Origin: Drosophila persimilis
Taxonomy: Eukaryota > Arthropoda > Insecta > Diptera > Drosophilidae
Reading direction: 5' to 3'
NCBI RefSeq assembly: GCF_003286085.1
Contig: NW_020825289.1
Coordinates: 2,914,001-2,978,000 of the forward strand
Length of the DNA: 64,000 nucleotides
The notes under the pieces are model-generated. The model did no database searches and had not been told where the DNA came from. It saw only the letters and a list, made by a program, of their open reading frames with translations. Shown in pieces: positions 1 to 10,170 of the stretch. A program made the position numbers and the translations under genes. Numbering within the stretch: the first letter of the stretch is position 1; every line of letters begins with the position of its first letter.

Positions 1-632
1 TCTTCAGGGAGAGATATTGGGCTTGCTCTTGATACCGTAGCAAGAGAACCATCGTTAACAAAAACGAGGTCAAGAAGTCTGTCCCTAATGTTTTTAACGG
101 CATTAATTTGGACAAGGGAAATATCCGTTAGCCCATTGATAAAGTCGTTATGACAATTGGGAAACAACAGGTTGGCGTCATCACAAGGCAGCCAAGAAAG
201 AAATGGGAGGTTAAAGTCCCCCATGACAATAATTCGATCATTGCACCCTAATGCAGAAACAACAATATTAATTGCTGAGAGGTGGTGTAAGTAAAGCTCA
301 GCATCAGACCTGGGAGGAATGTAAGAGCAGGTTAAATAGAAAAATGCGGAGCCAACACGAACTTTGACTGCAACAAATTCAATTCCGTGAATGTTATTAA
401 ATGGGAATAACTCAGATGAGAAAACAGATTTAACTGCAATCTGAACCCCACCTGCAAAAGATGGGCGGTCCATTCTATAAATAGTGTAACTATCAATGAA
501 AATTTCATGATCATTGACAGAGGAGTTAAGCCAGGATTCGGTAAACGCGATGGCATCGAAATCAAAGGACGCGCTATTAGTATGAATTGGACGCAATTTT
601 CCCAGCAAACTGCGAACGTTCTGATAGTGCAT
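1..632 (-). CDS. LINE ORF2, apurinic-type endonuclease domain (partial)
   Basis: The ATG at 632-630 opens a frame that stays free of stops to the window edge, about 210 codons. It starts MHYQNVRSL, the usual N-terminus of a LINE endonuclease, and has the catalytic-type block GDFNLP at residues 138-143 and RLLDLVFVN further on, both typical of the AP-endonuclease fold that nicks target DNA before reverse transcription. It follows the ORF1 stop (647-649) by 14 bases. The reverse transcriptase would lie left of the window. The frame is intact as far as it can be seen, unlike ORF1. Confidence 0.8.
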   Translation of the reverse strand, partial: MHYQNVRSLLGKLRPIHTNSASFDFDAIAFTESWLNSSVNDHEIFIDSYTIYRMDRPSFAGGVQIAVKSVFSSELFPFNNIHGIEFVAVKVRVGSAFFYLTCSYIPPRSDAELYLHHLSAINIVVSALGCNDRIIVMGDFNLPFLSWLPCDDANLLFPNCHNDFINGLTDISLVQINAVKNIRDRLLDLVFVNDGSLATVSRASPISLPE

Positions 633-646
633 GGAAAAATAGTACA

Positions 647-1648
647 TCAGTTTTTTGGAGCATGTTCGGTAATTCTTGGATTCGAGTTTGAATCTTTGAG
701 AAGGAACTCATGCACAATTGTATGCTCAGGCCATATTGACGGTTCTAGAGAACGGGATAGTAAGTAAGAAGAATTTTAAATGATGATATGTTCCGCTTAT
801 GTTTAAATGTAAATTTAGTCACAACTATATCAACAGGCGAAGTGTTAAGTTTAGAGGAAAGATGTTGTTTAACATCCTCTGTTGTAGCCTCAGGAATAAG
901 ACGAGAAACAAATATTGCTTTCCAAGGGACCACTGCTCTAAGTTGAAGTCCCGAGCGAGATCGAGATGGTGGAGCCACTCCTAAAAGAGATCTCGGTCCA
1001 AGGGCAGAGGAATTGGCAGCAATGGTTGTAGCAGGAATCGGAGTAGGAAATGGGGCAGGAATTGGAGCAGGAATTGGAGCAGGAATTGGCAAGACGTCGT
1101 CAGCAACCAGCACACCCGCACTAGGAGCACTCACCGCGTCAGAAGTGACGGCCACATTGCTCGGTGAAAAAGAACTCCGGAGCCACCGTTGGCGGATTTA
1201 CAGACAACGGCGTGACATGACTACACGGAATTGCTGCCGATGGATGAAGGTGGGAGGCAGGCGTACCAATCGGATTAGGTTGCAAGAGATTGGTATCATT
1301 ATGCGGAATTTTCCGTCTAGGCGATTCGCTCAAGAGTTTGAGCCCAAGAAACTGTGATTCAAGGGCAAGAAAATTCTCGTTGAGAGCCACAAATTGTTTC
1401 CGGACATCCAGAAACCCAGTTCGAGTCTGTCTCATAAATGTGCGCATTTCGGCCTCAATCTCCCGACAAGCCAGACATGACCAAGACAGGCCCATGCGTT
1501 TCGAGATCAGATCATTCAGCCGGCCAAAATTTCCACCACCAGCACATTTTATGTGGGCAAAATGGTCGCACAGCCAGCAGCTAAGAAATGAATCACCAAT
1601 GATAACACCACCGAATTCACATTTCTTTGCACTACAAACGATTGCCAT
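647..1648 (-). pseudogene. LINE ORF1, PHD-like zinc finger plus RNA-binding-like domain, frameshifted
   Basis: The likely start is the ATG at 1648-1646 (MAIVCSAKKCEF). A Cys/His cluster follows (CSAKKC, CWLCDHFAHIKC, WSCLAC), which looks like the PHD-type finger of LINE ORF1 proteins, then a Pro/Ala repeat, then a block VSRLIPEATTEDV that parallels VSRLAPDLTSNDV in the copy at 5,989-6,339. The reading frame shifts near 1,145 and again near 750, where homology to the second copy (WPEHTIVHEF versus WPEHLVVKEF) continues in another frame down to the stop at 647. The protein would package LINE RNA. At least two indels make this copy non-functional unless they are assembly errors. Confidence 0.7.
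1027..1090. repeat. 12-bp minisatellite inside LINE ORF1
   Basis: About five degenerate copies of a 12-bp unit (GCAGGAATTGGA). On the coding minus strand it encodes a run of Pro-Ile-Pro-Ala units in the linker between the zinc finger and the C-terminal domain of ORF1. Confidence 0.8.
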
Positions 1649-2220
1649 TATTGACAGCAATAGAATCACTGTGCACGAAGAATAAAAGAACGGAGTGAGA
1701 TCGCAGGTAAAGTAGGAGAGCAGACAGCAGAGCGAGCCAGACAATCAGCTGCAGCAGCAATAATTCAAAGCAGATGATCCAACGAAGTGCAGAAAACGAG
1801 CAGTAAACTCACCAAAGCAGAGACACAAAAGAAAAGTCCACAGTGAGGGAGAGTATAGGCAATCCAGAGAGAGTGATAGCAACAATGCGAGCAGCCCGCT
1901 TATGCTCACGAGAGAGTGTGGGCGATGCAAACGCTGATGCGCGAGAACAGTGCACACCGAAGAAGCGATAACGAAAAGCAGACTGAGCAAAAAACAATAA
2001 CAAATTGCCTGCACGAGTCCGATGCGTTACGATTGCAATATTGAATTTATATTAAACACTTGTTTACAAACAAAACACTGGTGGTTAACACAAAGTAGAA
2101 TCAAATTAAAGAGATGCGATAATATATCAAAACAAAGTCACAACAATGTTGTATGATATTTAGGCAAAGGGCGGAGATTGCGGGAGCAAGAAAAAAAAAC
2201 ACAACCGGCTTAAGCAAGAG

Positions 2221-3462
2221 CTAGAAGCCAATTATTATTCCATCATTAAACTTTAAGAACTTCTCTATGTCATCTTCAGGTGTTCCCTCAAGTACTTCCT
2301 GGTGACGGGAGCACCATTTCCTAAGTCTAAAATTACCACGGGACAGTAAAGCTGATGTTTGATGCATCTTGTCCATGACCTTTGCGACCGAATTACCGCC
2401 CGAAATAAGATCATCCACGTAAAACTCCTGCCGCAGAGCAGCTGAGCCAAGAGGGTAGGACTCACCCTCGTCGATGGCCAGCTGGTGCATTGCGCGGACC
2501 GCTAAAAATGATGCAGCCCTCGTCCCGTATGTGACGGTGTCTAATGTGTAGACTTGAACCTCGGACTCGATGGAATCTCGCCATAGGATGCATTGATACA
2601 AATTGTCGGGTGGAGACACTCGTACGCAGCGGTACATTTTACAAATGTCCCCAGTGAGAGCGACTGGATATGTTCGAAAGCGAATCAATATGTTAAACAA
2701 TGCAGGCTGAATAACAGGGCCTGTCATCATCACATCATTTAGAGAATATCCAGTTGATGTAGCTGCGGATCCATCGAAAACGACACGGAGTTTTGTCGTC
2801 GTACTGTCGTCCTTTAGGACACAGTGATGAGGCAAGAAATACTTGCAGAGGCTACGGTAATCAGGGTTGACTTGGTGCATATGATGAAAATCAATGTACT
2901 CCCTCATAAAGGCGGAATACCGCTCCTTGAGTGTAGGATTACGCTCCAGTTTTCGCTCCAGACTGATGAACCGTCGATAAGCCTGCGCATAAGATTCTCC
3001 TAAACGATCAGTATTGTTATTTAGCGGCAGACGAACCGCATACTCCCCGGATGGCAACCGTGAAAGGTGGCTTACGAAATGTGCTTCACAATCGTCTTCT
3101 TCTTTGGTCTGTATACTATCGAAGTGCAACAAACTATGATGCCTACCGCCGCATACTCGACATTTTCCACTATTGCATGCGCGGGTCCGGTGCCCCGGTT
3201 TTAGGCAATTGAAGCATAGGGAAAGCTTCTTCACTTCTTTGTGGCGCAGCAACGGTGAGAGATTTCCGAATATCTTGCACGAGTATATTCCATGGCCCGC
3301 TGAGTGGCAAAAGACGCATACAGACGGGTCGGCGGAAGAGTTGGAAGCTACAAACGTTTTCTTAACATGCGTATAGGAATGGTTTTTTCCCACCTGATCG
3401 CTACTGGCGTGTGTCGCTGTAGCATATTCCAATCGCTCCATTTTCTGGCAGCGTTGCTGCAA
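2221..3462 (-). pseudogene. BEL/Pao element: gag zinc knuckles joined to reverse transcriptase, protease deleted
   Basis: The frame carries gag zinc-knuckle motifs (CFNCLKPGHRTRAC, then CRVCGGRHH) and a BEL/Pao reverse transcriptase with the polymerase box FYVDDLISGG and conserved blocks such as LRVVFDGSA and LTGDICKMYRCVRVSP. In the complete element at 42,227-48,670 about 250 residues, including the aspartic protease, lie between the zinc knuckles and the polymerase; here HHSLLHFDS runs almost straight into the sequence before the polymerase, so the protease was deleted in frame. RNase H and integrase are absent: homology stops at about 2,221. The copy cannot transpose by itself. Confidence 0.85.
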
Positions 3463-3477
3463 GAATTCGAAGAATTC

Positions 3478-4541
3478 CTATGCGGTAGGTAAAGCATCCG
3501 ACGATGTGTGCTCCTCCCATTTGGTTTGCGTCTTCGAATCCAACTTCTGCAGCAGCATGTTGATGACCATGAATCCTGAAATCTCCTCAGCAGTTCCCAA
3601 TGTCTGCAACGCTCGCATGTGTAAATTGACTGCATCCGAAAACTCCCGAAGCCTTTTAGCAGAAGGCGAGTCTACCCTCTTTAGCCCAAGAATCTTCTTG
3701 ATGTGTGCCTGGAAAACAAGTCTTTTGTTATTAAAGCGTTTATTAAGTATATCCAGAGACGCACGATAATTGGCACTGGAGAGCTCCAACGATCGAACCG
3801 AATCCAAAGCCGCATCAGCGAGGCAAGAGCAACAAGTCTTTTGTTATTAAAGCGTTTATTAAGTATATCCAGAGCCGCACGATAATTGGCACTGGAGAGC
3901 TCCAACGATCGAACCGAATCCAAAGCCGCATCAGCGAGGCAAGAGCGAAGGTGCTGGAATTTCTCGATGTCACTGAGATCCGCATACGCTTCAATCACCG
4001 ATTTTAACATTGCTATAAAATTCGAGAACTCGACGTATCCACCAGAAAACTTCGGCACCTTCAGCTCAGGAAGTCGCTGCTTGTGAGCCATGATGATGGT
4101 ACTATGTCCGGAATGGCTTGGCAGAGTCGTAGAATGGGCAGCGGCGTGTGACTGGCTTACTTCAACAGCAGCCAGAAACTCAGCTTTCAACGATATGAAA
4201 AGAGTATCGAAGATTTCGCGCAGCTCACTCCCAATCTCGTTTTGATCGAGAGCCTCCAACTCATTATGGGCCTTATTAAATTCCTCTCGAATTTCTGCCA
4301 ACATATCAAGGCGCACCTCGACTTCCGCGGCGGTCAGCTTATCGATTTTATTCCCCGCGAAGGATTCGCCAAGCCTGTGCAATCGATCATATAATGACTG
4401 ACTTTTACGCTTATACAGACCTAGTTTGGAATCAGTCTGGATCGTTGTCCATGTTAACCGTTGTGCAATCGACACAACAACGGAAAATGAAATACCGCTT
4501 AAGCGACGATGTATAGACGCGAGAGCGAGAATGCAAGACAC
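3478..4541 (-). pseudogene. BEL/Pao gag, broken by a 116-bp tandem duplication
   Basis: This is the N-terminal gag (DUF1759-like capsid region) that precedes the zinc knuckles, in the same order as the complete element further right (compare KVPKFSGGYVEFSNF here with KLPTFRGGYTEWADF there; both contain IEKFQHLRSCL). A 116-bp segment is duplicated head-to-tail at 3,715-3,946; since 116 is not a multiple of 3, the frame is thrown off and gag splits into overlapping frames (3,681-4,541 and 3,478-3,807). The break into the zinc-knuckle frame near 3,470 is a further shift. Confidence 0.8.
3715..3946. repeat. 116-bp tandem duplication in gag
   Basis: Copy 1 spans 3,715-3,830 and copy 2 spans 3,831-3,946. 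By eye they differ at one position (GAGACGCACG versus GAGCCGCACG), so the duplication is young relative to the other damage in this element, or was copied recently. Confidence 0.9.
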
Positions 4542-4786
4542 GAAAAGTCAAGAACCGCGGCTGAAGCTGCGCAGAGAATGAGAGATTCGACGCTTAAAGT
4601 ACCGGAACTTGTCTATAAATATTCCAGCCGCACTCTCACTGAATTTGCACTTTAAACTGTTTTTAATGTGCACACAAATGTATTTGTTGGTAGTTAAACT
4701 ACCCAACAACACAATATTGTATAATTAATAAGTGTTTTAACGGAACGCGATTAAGCAATGGTTTTATATCACGTCGTGGTCACCAT

Positions 4787-5215
4787 TGTTTGAGATGCCA
4801 AGCTTTTTTGGCACCTATGTGTTTCAAAAATGAAAAGAGATTTTGGGTTAAACTTTATAATTCGTATTTAATCTTGGTGGCTTAGCGGAAGCTGATTGCT
4901 TGCTATTGCCAGATAAACTTTATGCGAGATCGATATGCAACCAATGCGCAGAGGGGTTAACATAGAACTAAACTATAGACGACAGCGTTAGATCAAAGTG
5001 ATTGCCGAAGTGGCGGCAGCAGATCAATGTAATTGCCGAAGTGGCGGCGGCAGAGAGCCCCTTTAGCGGGAGAGCGCAGCAGCTCTGCAGAAAGTCAACG
5101 CTTTACAACATAGGCGGCTCTCTCTGCTCATACAATAATAATGTTAAAGTTACGGTTATTATTCAGCGGCTGGCCCGAACACATTATTTGAGATCTTCAT
5201 TTTTGTATTATCTTG
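4787..5215 (-). repeat. BEL/Pao 5' LTR (probable, truncated)
   Basis: The primer-binding-site region next to it (4,771-4,786, minus strand TGGTGACCACGACGTGA) matches that of the complete element at 48,175-48,192 with one difference, which fixes the LTR end at about 4,787 (TGTTTGAG on the plus strand). The LTR runs rightwards until a LINE 3' end (GGACGTTGACATGC at about 5,216). Inside it a 31-bp unit is repeated twice (4,991-5,021 and 5,022-5,052). I did not find a matching 3' LTR. Confidence 0.55.
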
Positions 5216-7260
5216 GACGTTGACATGCAAGAGGCGATGCATTTACTGCACCGTCAAGTGGCCCCTGTGAAACCAGCAGAAGGCTGTTACGCGCGGATCC
5301 CAGGCAAAACGCAGCCCTCCTCCCACCCAACCGACCGACGGACGTTGCCGCATGACGCGCGGTGCGTAGCCGAACCAAACGCGAACATGCAAGAAAGATA
5401 GCTATTAGACTAACATTCGAGGAAAATTAGCACTAAACTTACTAAGAAACTAAGCATGCAATCAAAATACAAATACCACTACAATTACTAATTACTAGAA
5501 AGGTGTGTAAGGATTAGTAATTTAATAAGAGGAAGAGAATTAGTGTTGGATATAATATGGTAGAGGGAATTATAATCCGAGCATAAGACCCTAAACGGTT
5601 CATGAAAGGAATAATTCGATCTACAAAGTGGAAGGAACAACGGTATAAAATTTCTAGTCAGTCTAATAGGAATCGTGAAGCTTATGCGGCTCAACAGATC
5701 AGGGCTGTCTATGTCATCCCTGATCAAGTTGTGCATAAATATCACACCAAGCATTTTTCTACGGTTAACTAAGGATGGGAGGTTTACTAATAGTAGTCTT
5801 CTCGAGTAAGATGGGAGTCTTAACCCGCATCCCAGTTAAGGCCCCGCAGAGCAAAGAGTAACAAGTTTTTCTGTACTGATTCTATACGGTCCTGGTGTAC
5901 TTTGTACTGAGGGCACCATACACATTAGCCGTATTCTAAGATCGGACGAACAAGCGAGGTATAGAGAGTCTTTGTTATATAGGGGTCGTCAAATTCCTTT
6001 GACCACCTCTTTATAAGAGGTTGAGGGTGGCACACTGGAAAGATTTGTAAGGGATATGGGGGGCCTATTCTTCTTCTTAGCCTTAAACTCCTTCACCACC
6101 AAATGCTCCGGCCAAAATTTGGCGGAGCAAATGGTGTCAAATTGAGTTGGGGAAATGCTTATCTTAAACGAGGCTATCTCCCTGGCATAAGAGAAGTTAA
6201 ATTTCTCCACCTTTAAACCCACGGCTTTTATTTTGCTTTGAATAAAAGCAATTACATCATTAGATGTGAGGTCAGGGGCCAGCCGTGAAACAAAAACTTG
6301 TCGTTTTGGTGGGACTCCCACCAGTGGTTTAGTCACCACAGCCTAGTACCTGTGGTGGCAATATCCGGGGGTCCGGAACGTCTATTTACTGGTGGGATCA
6401 GGATAGACGGGACAACTAGCGAACGTACTTGGCTACACATTCTCCGAGGCGATGAATTCGGCTACCGAATCTGCATCGCCAGCAGCTGTTGTTGCCCTTG
6501 GAGTGGCAAACGAGATCAACTGCTGCACACTTGGAGTCGGAGTCAGTTTTTCGGCGGCGCACGGCTGAGTGACGGTTGGCACTTGCAGATCCCGCGGAGT
6601 GACCTTTTTGCGCCTCGGAGACTCATTCACCAGTTTTAAACAGCTAAACTGAGCCTCCATGGCTAGGAGCCGATCGTATTGGTTTTTAAAACCAACGGTC
6701 AGCTCCTTAAATCCCCTCCGCGTCTGCCTCATAAAAGCTACCATGTCTTTCTCCACAGCAAACCATTACGCTTTGAAATGGCATCACTCACAAGGCCAGA
6801 AAATCCAGCGCATTTTGCGTACACTACGCTGTCACAGAGCCATCAGGGGATAATCGGCTGATCGTGGGTGATCTGCTTATTGCATGATTTTTTGGCACAT
6901 ACAACAGAAAACTCCATATTACAAAATTTGAACAAAATTAAAATTAAAATCAATTAATATTTCAAAACAAATGGCTATCAAACCAGTGTGCCAGACAAAC
7001 GCTAATAGGAGGAGAGGAGAACAGTTGCAGCAGCAGCTAATGAGAGAGAGAGAGCTACTGAACAGAAAGTTACGAGAGCGAGAGAGAAAGAACAGTTATT
7101 TAAGTTTAGGTGATAGGGAGAGAGTGATAACACAACAAAAGCTACCAGACGAGAGCCGACTGCAATGCAATGTAATGCGTACTCACTCACTGCAATAACA
7201 CAAACACGACAAGCCGACGCCGAAAAATAAAAAGTTAAATAATGTTTTAACACAAATCAA
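5216..7260 (-). mobile_element. Internally deleted CR1-type LINE
   Basis: Reading leftwards: a 5' leader with AG-rich repeats (about 6,930-7,260), a decayed ORF1 (ATG 6,918) with remnants of the PHD-like finger (CAKKSC, WLCDS, AKCAG) and the block VSRLAPDLTSNDV, then at about 6,017 an abrupt switch into the last part of ORF2 (5,488-6,016, LLSRISFTIPIRLTRNF) and the 3' untranslated region ending at about 5,216. The sequence CCTTTGACCACCTCTTTATA continues in full-length relatives into TGCCAAGCACGCC, but here it joins ORF1. Endonuclease and most of the reverse transcriptase are missing. Confidence 0.8.
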
Positions 7261-7566
7261 AAGGCATGCACTCGCGCAAACGAATAGGTTTCCAGATTGT
7301 TGGCTGGTTAGGAAGTTAATTAAAGTTTATTTAAGAAAACACCGGCTGTTTATTCAAAACAAAAGGAAAAAATGCGGAGCGCAAAACAAAAACGCGTCTG
7401 ATCACTACGAAAGAGAACGAACGAAATGTTTATATATATAAGTTTATTACAAATAAATTGAGCTTAGAATTCTTTTCTGCATACAGCCTCTATGCTTTTG
7501 TATTATAGTTTCAAAGTCATCTTAATATTAATACTTATTATTAATTATTAATACTATATTTTTAAT

Positions 7567-7665
7567 ATTTGGTTGGTCCACCATTGGCATCTATTACAGC
7601 CTGTAGTCTTCGGGGCATCGATGCCACCAAATGCTGATGTCATACTTCCGTACCAATCTCTCTAA
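7567..7665 (-). pseudogene. Tc1/mariner-type transposase C-terminus
   Basis: The minus strand encodes SMPRRLQAVIDANGG followed by PTKY and a stop, which is the characteristic C-terminus of Tc1-like transposases (SMPRR..AVI.A.GG.T.Y). A TGA interrupts the frame a few codons upstream where Trp is expected. Only about 30 codons remain, and the fragment abuts hAT-derived sequence. Confidence 0.65.
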
Positions 7666-7922
7666 AATATCCCAAAGATGTTGACGTTATTCCTTGTCTG
7701 TATGTATCTCTCATTGGTGAGCGATGTCCATCCATCAGTTGTGAGACAAACTCCAGATTCAGAACCAATCTTCTCTTTCACATTGGCAATTAACTCACTG
7801 TGTAAATTTGGAAGTAGCACATTAGACAGCGTTTTACGTGTGCGCAACTTATAACCAGGGCAATTTGAAACGTCCTCTATCAGCTTCTTCAAATCCGGCT
7901 CCTCCACGATCCAGAGAGCATT
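7661..7922 (-). pseudogene. hAT transposase fragment (catalytic-domain start)
   Basis: The frame contains IVEEPDLKKLIEDVSNCPGY, LSNVLLPNLH and CLTTDGWTSL. The last is the hAT signature around the first catalytic Asp (TxDxWTS). It stops where a LINE 3' end begins (GGACGTTGACATGC, 7,923). The upstream, BED-finger part of the same type of protein lies at 9,930-10,170 on the same strand, beyond the LINE and DINE-1 insertions, so both pieces may belong to one interrupted element. Confidence 0.75.
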
Positions 7923-8685
7923 CTGGACGTTGACATGCAATGACTGCATCTTGCAAGAGGCGATGCAATTACTGCACCGTCAAGTGGCCCGTCTGAAACC
8001 AGCAGAAGGCTGTTACGCGAGCATGCAGGAAAGATAGCTGTTAGACTAATATTCGATGAAAATTAGCATTGAAGTCACTGAGGGAACTAGGCATGCATTA
8101 AAAATACAATACCACCATAATTAGTAATTACTAGAGAGGTATGTAAGGATTAGTGATTTAATAAGAGGAAGAGAATTAGTGGTGAATATAATATGGTAGA
8201 GGGAATTATAATCCGAGCATAAGACCCTTAACGGTTCATGCAAGGAATAATTCGATCTACAAAGTAGAAGGAACAACGGTATAAAATTTCTAGTAAGTCT
8301 AATAGGAATCGTGAAGATTATGCGGCTCAACAGATCGGGGCTGTCTATGTCACCCTTGATCCCTTAAGATGGGAGTCTCACACCTTCATCCCAGTTAAGG
8401 CCCCGCAGAGCAACGAGTAAAAAGTTTTTCTGTACTGATTCTATACGGTCCTGGTGTAAATTGGACTGAGAGCACCATACACAGGAGCCGTATTCTAAGA
8501 TCGGACGAACAAGCGGGGTATAGAGAGTCTTTGATATATAGGGGTCGTCAAATTCCTTTGACGACTTCTTTATAATGCCAAGCACGCCCATTAGGAAAAC
8601 TTTAACTTTGGGTCTAACATAACACCCAGATCATCCACCAGAGTAAGTCTCTCAAGAGAACCACCTAATAGGGTATAGGGATCGG
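7923..8685 (-). mobile_element. 5'-truncated CR1-type LINE (3' end)
   Basis: The C-terminus of ORF2 is recognisable on the minus strand in shifted frames (PILEYGSCVWC, DRIESVQKNFLL, IPIRLTRNF) followed by a 3' untranslated region ending at GTTGACATGCAATGACTGCA. Its upstream end is the codons YTLLGGSLERLTL at about 8,650-8,680, where a DINE-1 copy starts. The same junction is found at 23,268-23,307. Confidence 0.85.
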
Positions 8686-9760
8686 ATACTCAAAATGAGT
8701 ATTGGGGTATATTAGATTTGTGATGAAAATGGATGTGTGTAACGTCCAGAAGAAATCGTTTCCGACCCCATAAAGTATATATATTCTTGATCAGCATCAA
8801 TAGCCGAGTCGATTGAGCCCTGTCTGTCTGTCCGTCCCTATCAGCGCCTAGTGCTCAAAGACTATAAGAGCTTGAGCAACGACATTTTATATCCGGACTT
8901 CTGTGATATGTCACTGGTACAAGAATATTTGAAAACTTTACCCCACCCACTTCCGCCTCCACAAAAAGCGAAAATCTGTGGCATCCACAATTTCGACGAT
9001 ACGAAAAAACTAAAAACGCAGAATCGTAGAGGATGACCATATGTTCTAGAGTGTAAAATCTGAACAAGATCGTATAATTATTACAGCCAGAATCACGAAA
9101 ACAATTTCACTCTTTCTCGCTCTGTCTCACTCTAACACACAGGTTTCATAGTCGGTTTTGCCAATTGCAAAATATGAGTTCAAGGATCTCAGAACCTATA
9201 AGAGCCAGAGCAACCAAATTTGGTATCCACACTCCTGTGATATCGGACCTTGACCGTTTCGTATCCAAATTTCGCCACACCCCCTTCCGCCCCCGCAAAT
9301 GACGAAAATCTGAGGCAACCACAAATCTCAGAGACTATTAACGTTAGAGTAACCAAATTTGTTATCCGCACTTCTGTTAGATCTCACTATAAAACGTATA
9401 TCTCAAAATTTTGCCCCACCCCCTTCCGCCCCCACAAAGGACGAAAATCTGATGCATCCACAATATTGCAGATTTGAGAAAACTAAAAACGCAGAATCAT
9501 AGATAATGACCATATCTATCAGATTGCTGAATCTGGATCAGATCAGATAATTTTTATAGCCAAAAGGAACAAATCAATTTGCAGTGGCTACGCAGCGCCC
9601 GACGTCACGCACAGACTGATTTTCTGTCTCTCTCGCACGCACTCTTTGTCGTGTCGTTTAATATTAGCGGCGTCTGCCGGAGGAGAGCCATACTGACTTA
9701 GTATCGGGTATAACCGTAGAGTTGCGGTGTCCGCAGCAACTCACAACGTTCCCCCTCGTT
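8686..9760 (+). mobile_element. DINE-1/INE-1 (Helitron-like) copy, near full length
   Basis: It starts at GATACTCAAAATGAGTATT, continues through the family core (CCGACCCCATAAAGTATATA, TTGATCAGCATCAATAGCCG, a CTGT/CCGT microsatellite) and ends near 9,700-9,760 with CGGGTATAACCG and a hairpin-forming GTTGCGGTGTCCGCAGCAAC, the kind of 3' hairpin expected for Helitron-type elements. It is non-coding. It shares the variant TTTGTGATGAAAATGG with the copy at 23,308, whereas others have TTTGTGGTAAAAGTGG. Confidence 0.85.
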
Positions 9761-9929
9761 TTTTTTTATAATTGATAAATCCTAATTTCAGTCCGTCCAT
9801 GTTTATTTATATATTCTATATTATATTATTATATATTTATATATTATATTATAAGATGAGGAAGGCATGAATAGAATATGTAAAATTATGAAATTGAGAT
9901 GGAAATTATAAGGAATATAATAAATAACC

Positions 9930-10170
9930 TTTGTTGTTTCGGCATCTAAAACAGGTTCAAAAACGTTCCCTTTTTCTTCAGATTTGGTAGCCTGGCAACA
10001 GTAAATTTGAATTACATTGCTGTCATCTCCAAAGACATGACCAAAAACATTCCACACCTTGCTTTTACCACGCTTATGTATTGGCCATCCATTATTTATG
10101 CTTTTATATCGGCTGGTAATTCGACGCCAGATGGTGACAAGGACTGGGAATTAAATGTGCATATAATATT
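9930..10170 (-). pseudogene. BED-type zinc-finger fragment, probable hAT N-terminus
   Basis: The minus-strand frame reads KRGKSKVWNVFG and then IQIYCCQATK, matching the start of a BED finger (S-x-V-W-x-x-F ... C-x-x-C) as found at the N-terminus of hAT transposases. The distal His pair is not evident. Being on the same strand and upstream of the 7,661-7,922 fragment, it is plausibly the other end of the same element. Confidence 0.5.

Larger units (their letters stand above)
1..2035 (-). mobile_element. CR1/Jockey-group LINE, 5' part
   Basis: A non-LTR retrotransposon runs off the left edge on the minus strand. Reading leftwards it shows a purine-rich 5' leader (about 1,650-2,035), an ORF1 with a PHD-like zinc finger, and the start of an ORF2 endonuclease. 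The same ORF1 architecture recurs at 6,017-6,918 and matching ORF2 C-termini recur at 5,488-6,016, 7,923-8,685, 11,040-11,788 and 55,740-56,520, so one family seeded much of this region. The outer boundary at about 2,035 is approximate. CR1 assignment is from protein architecture and could be another Jockey-group clade. Confidence 0.8.

Noticed and set aside
1290-1685. Plus-strand frame of 131 codons
   Set aside because: Antisense shadow of the LINE ORF1 zinc-finger region.
4596-4640. TATAAATATT near 4,614 as a host promoter
   Set aside because: It lies between gag and the primer-binding site of the BEL fragment on the opposite strand, and no plus-strand gene follows.
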